Assembly: GCA_016801885.1 (NCBI GenBank)
Contig: CM028894.1
Coordinates: 7,695,241-7,759,240, forward strand
Length of the DNA: 64,000 bases
DNA from: Toxotes chatareus
Taxonomy: Eukaryota; Chordata; Actinopteri; Toxotidae
Reading direction: 5' to 3'
This document shows positions 40,152 through 53,168 of this stretch, piece by piece. How positions within the stretch are numbered: the stretch's first letter is position 1; every line of letters begins with the position of its first letter. The position numbers and the translations under genes were made by a program. Under the pieces are notes generated by a model, which saw nothing but the letters and a program-made list of their open reading frames with translations, had not been told where the DNA came from and did not search any database.

Positions 40152-43100
40152 CCTGCATACCTGTTGTGCGTGCAGAGGTTAACACAGCAGTCCCAATGAG
40201 ATGAAATTCCTTGTTTTGGGTGATCAATACAAAGTGTTTAGTTAGCTCAATTATTGTCTTTGATTATGTAACAATGTAAGCAAAATAAAATATTACTTTA
40301 CAGGTTCTCTGATCAATATTTCTATATTAACAAAGATAATTGTATAGTATCAAACAGGTTAGTGTGAGTGATGTGGTTAAAAGACACAAAATTAAGTATC
40401 TTTTTGTTTGGTCTGCAAGTTTAAGAGATCAAGTGAAAGACATTTATTCGTTATAAATAGATTCTAAACATTATAAATAAATAATACAGTTGTGTCCTTA
40501 CATATGATTTATCTCCATTTTATTTAATACAGCATACAACCATTGAATTTTAGAAAAGATCCCAGGTAGATTATACTATGAAAGGACAGAAAATGGGCCC
40601 AGTGTGTGGATGAAACACCTTGATGAACCACAAATAAGCAGATTAACAATGTCCAGGTAATCAGATCAAAAAGGCATTTTTTGCTTTTACCCAGGTCAGG
40701 ACATCAATAAAAAAGCAAATTTGCAACACTGAAAAGACATTCTCGTCTGCGCCTGTAAAAAAATGTGGTGAAATGATTTATGTTTCCATTTAATTCAAAT
40801 TTTGGGAATTTGAGGACATAATACAGACACAATGGTACCACTTCAAGCTTTGTGTACAAGCACACAACCATTGCATTTTAGTTAGTTAGCAACAGAATGA
40901 AGTGGCTGTGTGAGGTCATGTGTGATTTTAAGTGTGTTTAAAGGAAAAAAGGGGGAGCAGGGCTGCAGTGTTTGTGGGAGAGAGGGAGTGTGGGAGGTGG
41001 GTGAGGTTCTTACCTCATCCCGCCTCCCTTGCTCACGTCCCCCTGGTGCCTGTGGTGCTCATGGGACTATTGTTGATTTCAACACAATGAGATCACGCTA
41101 AAAGTGAAACAATGGCACTCTGTTATTAATTGTCCTCTGTGTAAAACCATGAAGCCACCGAGTCTCAAGGGAACACGCTCTGAAAATCGCTGCACATTTG
41201 CGCCCACATTTTGCAGATTTTCTACTTGGCAAACTGTGTTGTTCTGCTATGGGGTTTAATTGTCTGACCACAATGTCATACGTGTTTTTTATATTTAAAA
41301 GGCAGTGAGACAAGGGGGAATGCTAGCTTCTGGAGAAGAAATTGGGTGGCATTAAAAAAAAAAAAAGTTGCCTATGAAGTTGCTAAAAAAACATTTCTAG
41401 GCTGTAATGAGTAGTTATTAGCATGTCCAGCATGCTCAAAAACTATAATTCTGGGAATTGCTTTGGCTGTGCACTGCTTTAACAAGTATGTAGCTGTATG
41501 TTGTATTTTGAAACTTTCTCATGATCAGAAACATAAAATGTTTCACAGCATTTTTTCCTCAGTTTTCTGTCTACATGAGCCTGCTTTGTGCAACAATATA
41601 TATATATATGTGTGTGTGTGTGGGTGTGTGTGTGGAGTCTTTTGCTCGTTCAAGAATATCCATCTACCCTTTGACCTCTTCAGTGAAAATAAACAGCCAT
41701 AACTTCTCTTACACAAAGTCATTTACTTCTCAGTGCCACACACACACTCCAGCCGTGATAGAACATCACAGTCTTGTGGATATCTGAAACTGATATCTGC
41801 CTGAGTGGCTGGTGAAGCTTTGATCAGAGACGTCTCAGATCCATGTTAATTATTCCCACATTGCCACAGAAATATGAACTCTGTGGAGAGTGCTTTTCTC
41901 AATTTTCTTCTGTTTGTTTGGGCTTATATGTACAGTGGTATAAAATCTGTAGAGGAAGTTATTTACTGTCGCTGGAATCTGGTAGCACCACACCAGCCAC
42001 ACAGTTATTACAGCGAAGAGTATCATCATGATTTTCATCACTATACTAAATCAAGATCCCTGTGTATGTGCATGCCACTGAATTGCATCAGTCTTACTTT
42101 GTGTGAGCAAAATGAGATGCGTGTGTGTATGTGGGTCCTGAGTATGTTTGCAGCAATGAACACTGTCATAGCCTGAGTAGAACTCCTGTGACTAAATGTA
42201 AAATTGATAATGCACCCATTTAACAAAAGAGAAAAGGGTGAAAAAACATTTTTCACATGGAATTTGTTTCACTCTGCAAACACGCAGTTTTGTTTGTATT
42301 CTCTGTCTGCTGCGCTGACCCCTCCTGAGTGATGGCAGAGCTTTAAAGACCCAGAAAAGACCCAAATTTCTGCCAAAGTCCAAGTCTTGAAAATCAAAAG
42401 AGGATCACTAAATTCTTTAGAAGAATTCATATGTTAAGAAACAGAGTTGAAAATGTGCTGTGCTCAGTGTTTTGTTTATAGGGCAGAGTAGTGCTTTATG
42501 CCTTCTTTCTTTTTTCTTCATGTTTTCATCCTCAGGCAGACTCCGTTTCTCCGTGTCCCCTCCGGTGTCTATAACTGTCTCTTTCTCTTTGAATGGTCCT
42601 CATTTGGGATGCAGTTTCGACACAAAACAGCAGCATTCGTGGAACTTGGGAAACGGGAATGCCCACATACACACAAACACAAACGCAGAGGAAGGAAGTG
42701 TGTGTTGTGGATGGTGATGAAGGCCGAGCCATAAAAGCCAGGAAGTCGCTGGGAGGAATGTCCTGCGATGTCACACATGGCCGAGGCCTGAAAGCTTGTA
42801 CGCCCGAGGGGGGTTAAACTCCAAACAGCTTCGGCTCATCTGTGGAAAAAACGGCACTGGAGAAGGAGAGAATGACACGACAAAGAGAGTCAGTGTCACT
42901 CTTCCATCTCTCACTCTTCCAGTTTTCCATTCTTTTTAGACCACCTGTTCACACCACACCTGAGCCTGTAAGACGCAGTTCCAGAACACAGCCACACGTA
43001 CTTCAGGCTGTTTACTGTATACGATATGTACACTCACACACACACTTCCTGCAGTCGTGTGCCCCTCCCACACTCCTCTGGTCTTGTTTGTTTTGGACAC

Positions 43101-43814
43101 AGTATGACTGTAAGTCAAGATCATTTTGTGACAAACTGACGTTTCACTTCAACAAAATATAATTATGCCAAACCACAAACACTGTTAGGACTGGTTGTGT
43201 AATCACAGCAGTTGTTACTCTACTCTAAGGCCTAGATGACTCACAGCACTGAGCTATTTAACAAGTTTGTTGCCGTTCTTGATGCTTTAATGATTTTTGT
43301 TCTCACACTCACAGTGTGCCAAAAACACGTGGTGCATTTTTGAGGATGATTGTTGCATTCCCTGATAGTTATTCATCATCAGGCGTGGTGTGTGATAGTG
43401 AAGGTGTCATTTCTTTCAGGCTTGCAGACCCAAAGTATGTCCGCTCTTACAGATATCATTATGATAGAATTTTAAATTATAGCATGAGCAAAGTTTGCGG
43501 AACCTTAAAATGTTTTTTTTTTTTCATGTAATCCAATAAACATTTAACTGTTAAGTGTCCCAACAACAACAAAGAAAAGACTACTGCACTTTTAACCTCT
43601 CTGTCCTGCACATTTTCATGTTAGCATCTGTCCTTGGTCATTACATTAGAATGCAGCTCTGCAGCATTGCTGTTAAGGTGACTGGTAAACTTCAGTTTCA
43701 CAAGGACTGGAAGCTGCTTTAAGAATGCTCTGAGCATTTTTTGGCAAAATGTTCAACCATCTCACGGTCTAAACGTTGTTTCATGGAGCATTTCACTTTG
43801 AAATGACTCATGTG

Positions 43815-43940
43815 CTGCAGCAGCCGGGTGGCACAGTGTTCAGAGGCAACATTCCTTCAAATGGAAGGCCTGAAACCAGCTCCCACGGGAGCAAACATCT
43901 ACACCCCTGAAGGGTCCTTGAGAACCTCACTGCTGACCTT
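43815..43940 (+). repeat. Decayed tRNA-derived SINE-like element
   Basis: CAGCCGGGTGGCACAGTG, TTCAAATGGAAGGCCTGAAA and CCTTGAGAACC follow the order of a common fish SINE (A-box-like head, 'CTTCAAATGGAAGG', later 'CCCTTGAGCAAGG'). The B-box is poorly kept. A 72-residue open frame overlaps it and is not taken as a gene. Confidence 0.4.
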
Positions 43941-46900
43941 TGACCTCCTGGGAGATGGTGGCAAGAGATTTACCAGCTTGACAACACTATGGGATCATCA
44001 TGGGGTTGCATTTATTACTGAAAAATGATTGGCCCTTAACTTTTCATGAAAAAACAACCCCAAAACATTTCTAGTATGTGTGATGCACAGGTTCACAGAG
44101 TGCACAGGTCCATTTTATGACAAGGTAAACACCACAAAGAAAAACAAGAAATTCCAGCTTTTACTGCCATCTTCATCCTCACAAAGACTCTTTGACAACA
44201 GTCCATCCACTTTCCAATCCTGTCCTCCCTGTAATAAAAACTTTGAGCAAACACTCAACAATGACTAGTATATTTTTACAACTCTCCAACTCACACTGGA
44301 GGGACCAGGGTCTTTTTACACGCTATTGTGTAAAATACATGTGTATTTCCTCTAGTAATTGCAGGATGTATGTTTTGATGTGTGTGTGATTATTTGACAT
44401 GAGGAAATGTGCTTCTTTGCTGCATGACTGGGAGTAGTCAAAATCATCTGTGTGCTGTTTTTATAAACAACATTTATGGCATTTCTGTTCATCGTTACAA
44501 AGGAAAAGTCGCTCCTTTGTTGCTCTTCCTGAGTTTTCTTCACATTAAAATGTCACTTCCATGTTTGTGAACTAGTGTTTTTGTTATAGTTGACACATGA
44601 GTTCTACTGTAGATGTGTGCTTCTTCCATGGACTTTGCATAACGCATCATTTGGTTAGAAAAACTTTTGTGAGCAGTTCTAAGAAAAAAAATGAGATGAG
44701 ATGAATGAGATAATGTGCTGCATGTTACAATACACGTGTTGTTGGTGGAAGAATTTTACACACATTGGGACACAGTCATTAAATCCAAGCATGAAGAAAA
44801 GCTGCAGTACAAGGCCATACACTGAAGCAGTTAGCAGGTCTCCTTGACACTGGTCAGACTTAGCTGTAGATTCAAGGGATTTAAGTTTGCTGTGAAGCAG
44901 TGAAGTAACTCTGGCTGTACATACTTATCGTTCCTGCTTGTCATCATCAAACTCACCTGAAGTCACCACTTCAGAGAAAGTATTTCAAAAACGGTAAGAA
45001 CCTCCCTGTTTATGTGTGTGTTTGTGACGTTACCATGAGAGCATGTACCCTTTGAGGTTGCGCACACTTCTGGCATGTGACACACACCCATACCCACCTG
45101 GCAACACACAGATTTGGATCTACACACACACACACACATCTGGCACACATTGCTTCATGGGTATTTAGCATTCCAGATGATACTATAACAGTACGCAACA
45201 TACGTCAGCCTCTTATGCAACAGACTCCTGTAGAATGACTGGTTCAGAGAAGAACCAGGTGTTTATGGACTCTTCTTCACACACACACACTGAAGTATAG
45301 ACCTGTACCTGAAGTCATTGTTGAGAGTTTCCCACTTTGTCTATTTTGCCTGTATTTTGGATCAGAGATATAAGCAGCTTTTTCTTAAGGTCATAACACA
45401 CCAGAGTTATCCTTTAAATACTTGAAAAGGGAAACTGTGAATTTTCCAAAATTGCTGTCAGCGATGAAGCAAAAGTCACACAGCAACAAAACAATTTTGT
45501 AATTATATTTGTAAAATATTGTCATTGGAAATGATACCCTTTGTCAGGTTTCCTCAGGATGCCCCCGCAGGACTGTAGAGTCCAGCTGGCTGAGTCATTG
45601 ATATGGGAAACTCTGTTACACCATGTGATCACGGTCAGGAATGCAGAGAGTCAACTGATATCAGATCACTGCCACGCTTTCTCTCTTTCTTCTCCCAGAT
45701 GGCAGATGGAAGTCCAAACACACAAATGCACGCTCCTGTGGTCAAGTGTAGCAGTTAGATTACAGTGCTGTGGTTGCCAGGGAGTCCTCTGGGCGCTCTC
45801 TTGTATTTGTCCCCCCACTACATGCACACATGCTGTGTGTACCTTTACTCTGTGCCTGTATGCGTCACGTTAAATCATAGTCCAGAGTTTCATCTTTGTT
45901 TTCTGTGCTTGTGGGTGTCACTGTGGTCGTGGGTTTGTGTGTGGGCGAGTGTCCCACCATTGGGGTGGAAGTTCAAAGGTCAGAGTGCACTGGGGTTGTG
46001 TGGTTTGTTGATTTTCCCAGTATTCTATCTCTTACACACACACACACGCGCGCGCACATGAAGTCATGCTCTGCTCATCCAAATCCAGTATTTACATCCT
46101 TTACTGTAAAAGCAGCAGTACCATGATACAAAAATATTGCAGTGTTGGACTGTTATCACTGTACTGAAAACTGCTTTAATGTGTGGGAAGCATTTAATGT
46201 CATACCTGGCTGAGATGAAGCTTTTTTTAACTACTTTATATATTGTTAGGGAATTTAATCTGTAGCAGTGCATCATATTTTCCAAGATCAAGATAGAATC
46301 TAGAATTGAGCACATGTTCCTATGAGGAATATTTTGGCATTAGAGTAGGAAATGGGCTTTTGACTAAGCCTGCATTATATGCTTATATTTCGTAATACAC
46401 ACAAATTCATATCAGGAAGGTTTGAGTGTAATAATGTCCTTTGAACTTACAGTATTTCTGTCTGCTTGTCTGTCTGTCGATTAAAACAAAATGTAGTCAG
46501 TGGACTCAGGAAGAAAGACATGATTTATGTGATTGTAAACAGCAAGAAAGGAAGCATCAAAAAAGGATGAAGGTTGGTTGTATCCGGTGTGTTCAAGTGA
46601 CATGTGTGTTCACTCAGGCGTGACATAAAGGACACAGCAGGGAACAAGTTTGTTGGGGAGAGTCACAATAATATGACCACAAGTACGTTTCCAACCATAT
46701 GGTAAAGGCCAGCATCATGCTCGTGGGCTTTAAATGATAAAAACACACACACCTTTGTACGACTGTCATGCCATTTTTGCAAATTACAGGCCAGTCAGCA
46801 GGATGATAGTTGGCCATGGGCAAAGGTCAAGGGTCACTTGCCCTTAAGTTGTGAAGCTACTGCCTGTGTGTGAGTGAGAAGGGGGCACAGAAATGGTGTG

Positions 46901-47754
46901 TGTGTGTGTGTGTGTAGATAACAGCCTCCTCCCTGTGTTTTTCCGTGTCGAGGTTCACCTAATGAGTCTTTTGGCTCTAATTGAGTTTGTGCATGCTTGT
47001 GTGTTGCACATGTTGAATTTTGTCCTCTGTTTGTTTGCCTCTAAACATAATGAGCCTTTTCACTGACATGCCCCCCCCCCACCGATCATCAACACACACA
47101 TAGACAAATAAATAACCTGAAACGCAGCATTTCATGTGCTGACTGTGTCCCCCAACACAAACAAACAGAAAATGTCAAGAGGTGATGTTTGAAGGCGCTC
47201 ACTGCTCAACTGAGACCTTTTTCTGGGAAAAAAAAAAAACATAAATAGTAAGACATGGGGTTTGATATTATGAAATCTTAACTTTAAGCAGGTAGTTTAT
47301 GTCTATTCAGCAATATCGACCAGCTGACGTGTGATTTGAAAATCCTTTGAAATAGATGCAGAGAATGCATTTAAAACAATTCCCTGATCTTAGTTACTGG
47401 AATGAGAAGCTTCATATAAAAAGTTTTCTTTCAAGATTGCTCCTAGTTGTGAGTCAGTGCTTCTCTTCCTCCATTCATGCTGACTCCTCTTCTTTCTGTC
47501 ACTATCTGTTTCTCTTCATCTGCTTTTCTGATTCCTTCCTACTCCCTCTCGCTAAATGGAAGTTACATAAAAACCAAACAGAAAGATGGTGCCTTCAGGC
47601 AGAGAGAGCCATGGAGAAAAAAAAAAAAAAGAAAGTCAAATAGGCAAGCGCTGAGACAGACAGAGAGACAGACAGACCAGACAGACAGAGAGACAGTTAA
47701 AATAAGACACTAAAAGAAAACCAGAGCTCCACTCCTAGTTGAGTTTCCTTTCCC

Positions 47755-47776
47755 ATTGGTTATTATAGCGGCCAAT
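47755..47776. promoter_or_regulatory. Inverted pair of CCAAT boxes
   Basis: ATTGG (47755-47759) and CCAAT (47772-47776) face each other. They are followed by GC-richer sequence including an ETS-like CACTTCCTG. Paired CCAAT boxes bind NF-Y in many promoters. This could be an internal ninj2 promoter or enhancer, but no transcript evidence is visible. Confidence 0.25.
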
Positions 47777-50700
47777 AGGAATCCAGGGGAGGAGCACTTC
47801 CTGTGAGGTCGAGGGGGGCCTCCCATGTGGTCTTGTGTGTGTGTGTGTATGTGCGCATTAAGAAGTGTGCAGTTTTGCAAGCATGATTTTGTGTATATTC
47901 TTGGCATAAATGTGCTCATCAGTATATTTGGAATGGCATATTCTTGTATATGCCTGTACAGGTAAACATCAAGCACGTGTTTTATGTGTGTATATAGTGC
48001 TGGTGTGTGTGTGTATATATATGCATGTGCGGGTCTGTGTACATTATGTGAGGTGGACCTGTGCCCAGAGCTGTGGATCAGTGAATTTCAGGAATGGGTT
48101 TTACAAGGACTCTGGATTTAAGAGTTTACTGCAAAAATACCATACATCCACAAAAACCAGTAGGAAAAAAGATAACTTCTGTGTAGAGAAGGGCATTTTA
48201 CTTACTCAGCTTAGTGCTGTGTGGGGAGCCATGTCCTAAATACACTGGGGAGTTTGTGCTAACTCTGAACTGTGAAAAGCGATTTCATTTTTTTTTTGTC
48301 TTTTTATATTCCTCAGGGGAATCTAAGTTTAAACCTTATAAGGCCACAACGTGATTAACAATCCTATATATGCATTGCTTATAAAAATTTAAAGGAAAAC
48401 TGGTTCTTGGAAGGCTCCTCTGTGAGATTGTTTTGAATTTGAACCCTGTTAAGTCTCTCATAGCCTTTTCAAATCATAACTGTGTTCAGCTAAAAACGTT
48501 ACCATGCAAACATCTCTACTTGATGTGCTTTCTTTTATCATGTGTTTTTCAGCAGGGAGTCTCACATGATAAATGTTTTCTAAGCTGTTGCACGATGTTT
48601 GCATGATGAATATCCTCGATTCAATAGCAGGTCACATTCCAACCATGAGGCTGAAGTCAATTCAAAAACAGTGGGATTAATGTCTGTTACTGCCACCAAT
48701 CCCATGATGCATAAACACATCCATAAATTCTTTGCAGGTGCTGTTTCATTCCCGACTCCTCTTTTAATCTATGTGGACATTTTCAACCTAGCGCAGCTTT
48801 TTCAGCTTCCAGGAACAATTTGAGTGATGAGACATAATGAGGCCTAACAGCAGGATCTTTTTTAGAGCTGAAAATACATTTATATGTTAGCATTAAAGAC
48901 TGCCGCTAAGTATCCACCCACAGAAAGAAACTTGAATGTGTTGGAGACCAAATGACTATACAAAACACATAACACACTAACGTGCTGTAGCTATCTCATT
49001 AATCCTCAGTGGGAAGGCAGTTCTTAAACGATTAGAAAAAAATAACTTTTGCTCGATGCTTACTCACAGACAAGGTAAGAAAATGAGCAGGAAACCTTTT
49101 CTCATTCCACAAAGGCAGATGTCAAGGTGTATGAGAGCCAAGTCATGATGGAGCTGCCCCGCGGCCAAGTGGCTGTAATTCACAGCTTCTGAGGGTAAAT
49201 GTGTGTAACCCCCGCTGACCTTCTGCAAACCACTTCTCCAGACTGCTGCCGTAAATAAAGATCTATGGCTGCTCTATCCGTCCACTGAAACAAAGGCTAA
49301 AATAATAATTCATCAAAATATTTGAATACATCAAAATAATTCCAGATTAAGTGCAATAAAAGCACAGCCAGTACATTTAGAGAGACATTACACTAAGTGA
49401 ACACACATGGCCCATAAAATTGTACGTAGGCCATTCCAATGTTTTGGTTGTGGAGTGTGTGTGTGTGTGTGTGTGTGTGTGTCTTGGAGGCATGCCCAAG
49501 GCTGATGTTGATAAAGTGTGACCACATGAGTCCCCAAAGGAGAAAAAATGGAAACGAGCCAGTATATATACATACCTTTTCTCTCACTCTCTCACTCCCT
49601 GTGTCTCTATATCTTTTTTCATCACTTCTTCGTGTCCCTCTCTGTGTTTCTCCCTCTTTTCACTCTCTTTCTCTCGTTTTCCTACCCAGTTTCTCTCGCA
49701 CACTCTCAGAAAAACATACAAGAGGGCATGGTACATGTGTTCATAGTGTTTTGACAGTCTTGCAGTTCTTGGAATTGCTTCATACTTTCTCAGAGATTAA
49801 CCCACTGTGGATCAAACTGAACTCTATTATAGGCCGTGTGGGGGATGAAATCAAGTTTTGCAGCACAACATTATATCACATGTGCACCAGCTTGATGGGA
49901 CTCACAGCATCAGAAGAGGTAAATTGTTGGTCACACAACAATGATTGACTAAATTTCAAATTGCACCCTGTGACATTTGGATAAACTGCAAGGTGCAGGT
50001 TGTTCAAAAATACCAGACAACATATATTTTTCCTCTTACGCAAAGGGTCAGTTTGTTTTGGTTTTGGTTTGTGGAACTCAGAGAGTCCAAAACCTACATT
50101 TGAAAATGTCAGCGTCAACACTTTATTCTAGAAATCAAGGCCCAGTTATGATAAGCCACAGACCTCATATGAACGTTGTCAATGAAACCTATTTGTTACC
50201 GAACTGCACCTGCCAACTTGCTGTCTCCACACAGGGGGAGCGGTGCCAGCGCTCATGGGCGAGAGGGAAGTAGATGTAAACACACTGGCTGAGCTGTACA
50301 GTAGTTTGTTGTGCTGTTGGTTATTGCCACTGGTTAGCTTCATAGAAATTTGAAAGAGGTAGCATTGCCAGACTCTCAGGAAGAAACCAAAGCACATGAT
50401 CTCAGCCAGCAAGATTACTGTGTGCGTATGTGCCCTGTCCACAAGTACTGGAGTGCTTCCCCTGCACAGATAGGAACTGAAAACAGTGCAGAGTTGGTAA
50501 TAAAGGGTTCAAGATGCTTTAAACAAACTAGTTTGTCTGAACATGTCTAAAGTGTTTATACCAGCTTGGAAAGGCCCCCCGTCATCGCAGACTTGGGGAA
50601 CATGGGATGAATGCTCTTTCCTCACTAACTCTTTGTGTTGCACTCAAATGTGCATGAGAAGTGAGGTGGTCATGTGAAGAACGAAAGAAGAGAGCATGAG

Positions 50701-51919
50701 AAAGAAGTTGAAATCCTGCTTTGATCTTGAACCACCCACACACATATAATGTACAGTATATCCTCCTTGAACACATCTCTGTTTCTGTGCAGCCCAAAGA
50801 AAAACAGACTGATTAAAACTACACAGACGCAGCCTGGAGGAAAATGATCTATTTGTGGGTAGAATACTTCAATCTATAGCTCAGTGCTATAACTAGATCT
50901 ATAAATTTTAGTTCCTGACGTGCTGAGTCATAAATGAAGGTCTTATGTAATAATGTTTAATGCCTCTTTCTCTCTGCACACACACACACACACAGACACA
51001 CACACACACAATTGCAAAAGTTGCAAAGAAAGAAGTTTCTCCCTTTGCTCTTCACCTGTTATTTCCTGCTTCTCTATCAAATGATTGTTCTGGGTAAACT
51101 TTAACACACGAAACACAGACAGACACACACACTGTCAATTTCTGAAACCCCTCATGTGCAACAAAGTGAAACTCCTTATCATTCTAAAAACAATTGCTTC
51201 CAAATGAGCCGCAGTTAAAACGCTCCTGATAAATGAACCACAAGAAAATACGGGAATTCTCTTTTTCCAAACATCCAAAATCTGAGAAACACTTATCTCA
51301 TTTCAGAGTCTCCTGAGACTAAATTTGGTGGGATGAAAACCCAGTTACAGTGATGTATGAAGTGCTTGTTTCTAAAGCATTGATAATAGTTAGATTTGTC
51401 TTTTGATGGATCACTGTCAGATGTAATCAGTATCTTGACTCTCTCATTGATTACGTTTGTGGTTTGGATTTGGCTGCAAGCACAAAATCTGTGTAAAGGG
51501 ATTTTTTGTATGATAGTTAATACACTTCATCTTGTTAAATAAATAATGTTTTTTTTCTGGCGGCACACTGTAGTAGTCTCCATGGTCTTTGCTGCCCTCT
51601 TCTGTTCAGATTCATCTAACTTTAGAAAAGAAACTTGGAAACAGATTGTGTTAAGGACACGAACATTACAACTTGTACCCTTGTGACCTTTTCCCTTCAA
51701 ATTTTTTTCTTCTACTTTTCTGTGCCTCCTCCTCATCCCTGTCTTTCTTCCTCTCAATGTCTCTTCTTGATGTCCAGAAGCTCCCATAGGATGTCCTCAG
51801 TTGCACATTTAAAGTGGGTCCCACTTGTCTTTGGCACTGAGAAGCATAAAGCACAGGTGCAAAGGATGAGAAGGATCACTTGAAATCTGAAACCCATTGT
51901 GTCTCTCTTGCTTTCTCAG

Positions 51920-52056
51920 GGAGGTTCAGCCTCTAATCTGAACATGAACCTGTACGCTACCAAGAAGACAGCAGCTGAGGGCATGCTGGACATTGCTCTG
52001 TTCCTGGCTAACATCACACACATGAAGACCGTCATCGAACAGGGAGCTGGATACAG
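51920..52056 (+). CDS. ninj2: ninj2 exon 2 (amphipathic helix region)
   Basis: The acceptor is CTTTCTCAG and the donor is ACAG|GTACAC. The exon encodes 45 residues plus two bases, including NLNMNLYATKKTAAEGMLDI and ALFLANITHMKTVIEQGAGY. This is the signature N-terminal ninjurin region. Human NINJ2 has a closely similar block, with a conserved (N)HYATKK motif, SMLDVALFM and KAVLEQG. In ninjurin-1 this part forms the two amphipathic helices that lie on or insert into the membrane and drive oligomerisation. The exon enters in phase 0 and leaves in phase 2. Confidence 0.95.
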
Positions 52057-52144
52057 GTACACTATGATGTTTTCAGGGGTTTCCTCACAAGAAAATATTT
52101 GCTGAATGCAATTTTTTGTGTAACTTTTTTTTGTGTGTCTTCAG

Positions 52145-52224
52145 GTACTATGTCGCCGTCCTGACGCTCATCTCTTTTTCACTGGCTCTTCAGATAGTGG
52201 CTGGAGTCCTGATCATCATCATCG
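52145..52224 (+). CDS. ninj2: ninj2 exon 3 (first transmembrane helix)
   Basis: The acceptor is TGTGTGTCTTCAG and the donor is ATCG|GTGAGC. After completing an Arg codon with exon 2, it encodes YYVAVLTLISFSLALQIVAG followed by VLIIII, a continuous hydrophobic helix matching the first membrane helix of ninjurins. It exits in phase 1 with a lone G. That G is completed by the first two bases of whichever terminal exon is joined, giving Ala for three of the copies and Gly for the last. Confidence 0.95.
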
Positions 52225-52470
52225 GTGAGCATCACAAAATGAGTCTGCTTACAGGTCTCCTGCTTCAGAAATCCACCCTCCATGTTTTTAACCGGTCACA
52301 TTAACATACTAACTCACTGACGTGCTGATTTGTTGAGAAAATACAGGTGCAGGGTGAAAACCAGTCACTTTAGGTATTTAAAAAAATGGGAAAAATGAAT
52401 ATTTCTTTTGTTTGGTGTCTCGTTATTGTTTTGTCGTTATTTTTTGTGTGTGTGCGCGCTTGTGTTGCAG

Positions 52471-52625
52471 CCCGGCGAGACATCAACGAAGAGGCGAACC
52501 AGAAGCGCCTGGACAGCCTGAACAACCTCACAACCATCCTCATCTTCCTCATCTTCGTGACCAACATCTTCATCTCTGTCTTTGGGATGGAGCGCACCGG
52601 CCTCTTTGCCAGGATGCATTTCTGA
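52471..52625 (+). CDS. ninj2: ninj2 terminal exon copy a (second transmembrane helix and tail)
   Basis: The acceptor GCGCTTGTGTTGCAG is preceded by T-rich and GTGT-rich sequence. Joined in phase 1 to exon 3, it encodes ARRDINEEANQKRLDSLNNL, TTILIFLIFVTNIFISVFG and the tail MERTGLFARMHF before a stop. The full isoform would be about 155 residues, against 142 recalled for human NINJ2. The polar loop, the LNN motif and the second membrane helix all match the ninjurin C-terminal half. No AATAAA lies between this stop and the next copy, so its transcript may read through to the signal at 54410. A CA repeat starts about 80 bases after the stop. Confidence 0.92.
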
Positions 52626-52707
52626 CTCTCTGACGTAGGGACCGATTTTAATATGTGGGACTTTTTGGAAAGTAGGGAATGAGTCTTACTCATGGGACCA
52701 GACTCTG

Positions 52708-52709
52708 TG

Positions 52710-52744
<35 letters not shown>

Positions 52745-52750
52745 ACACAG
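52708..52750. repeat. CA-repeat tract after ninj2 exon copy a
   Basis: A nearly pure CA run with one TC interruption lies just after the exon 4a stop, and is complementary to the GT tracts before copies b, c and d. CA repeats are known binding sites for hnRNP L in RNA. Confidence 0.9.
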
Positions 52751-52862
52751 AGGAGTGTGACTTATTGTTCTACTTACAGTACTAATCTGCGACAGTGTTA
52801 CTGTACTCTGGTATCTTTATTTGATTTCATTCAGAATGAATGGACTGGGCCAAGGGACCAAC

Positions 52863-52886
52863 TAGATGTATGTGTGTGTGTCTATG

Positions 52887-52921
<35 letters not shown>

Positions 52922-52998
52922 ATGCATGTGTCCTTGTTGTCTGTGTGTGTATGGTATGTATGCATCCTCCATGTATCTGTGTGTGTGTGTGTGTGTAG
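52863..52998 (+). repeat. UG-rich tract leading into ninj2 exon copy b
   Basis: Repeated GT runs (notably 52886-52918 and 52978-52996) end directly in TAG, the in-phase acceptor of copy b. Only UG repeat separates this acceptor from upstream sequence, with no ordinary polypyrimidine tract. Confidence 0.85.
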
Positions 52999-53168
52999 CT
53001 CGTTTAGAGCTGACCCTCCTCCCCTCTTGGCAGCGGTGGCTAAACTTCCTGAACAATCTGATCACCGGCCTCATCTTCCTCACCCTCATCATCAACATCA
53101 TCAAAGCCGCCTTCGGCACACAGCGCAGCTGCTTGCTGCGGTGGCTGTTTCACCGTTTCACTCACTGA
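52999..53168 (+). CDS. ninj2: ninj2 terminal exon copy b (divergent second transmembrane helix)
   Basis: From the acceptor TGTGTGTGTAG, in the same phase as the other copies, the frame reads ARLELTLLPSWQRWLNFLNN, LITGLIFLTLIINIIKAAFG and TQRSCLLRWLFHRFTH, then stop (isoform of about 160 residues). It keeps LNN, TG-IF, IN and FG-QR in register with the other copies, plus an intact membrane helix. It has lost the RRDLN and QKRLD blocks and has one extra residue in the loop. A stronger-looking acceptor (CCTCTTGGCAG at 53033) would shift the frame. It is either a fast-evolving functional alternative or a decaying copy. Confidence 0.65.

Larger units (their letters stand above)
33184..51919 (+). 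other. ninj2: ninj2 intron 1 (inferred)
   Basis: This 18.7-kb stretch begins with a GT donor and ends with CTCTCTTGCTTTCTCAG, a good acceptor. No additional coding exon is supported. It contains GT microsatellites (35196-35226, 38440-38472, 39982-40003, 40120-40150, 49455-49481), SINE-like elements at 37915-38075 and 43815-43940, a pyrimidine-rich tract near 38200-38340, and a paired-CCAAT block at 47755-47776. All open frames here lack splice sites and family motifs, and several are translations of GT or CT repeats. Confidence 0.55.

Noticed and set aside
43810..44028. 72-codon frame that reads smoothly around 43.8-44.0 kb
   Set aside because: Overlaps a decayed SINE-like element and shows no splice or domain support.
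49439..49948. 169-codon plus-strand frame starting in a GT repeat
   Set aside because: Composed of GT-repeat and CT-tract translation, with no exon boundaries or motif.
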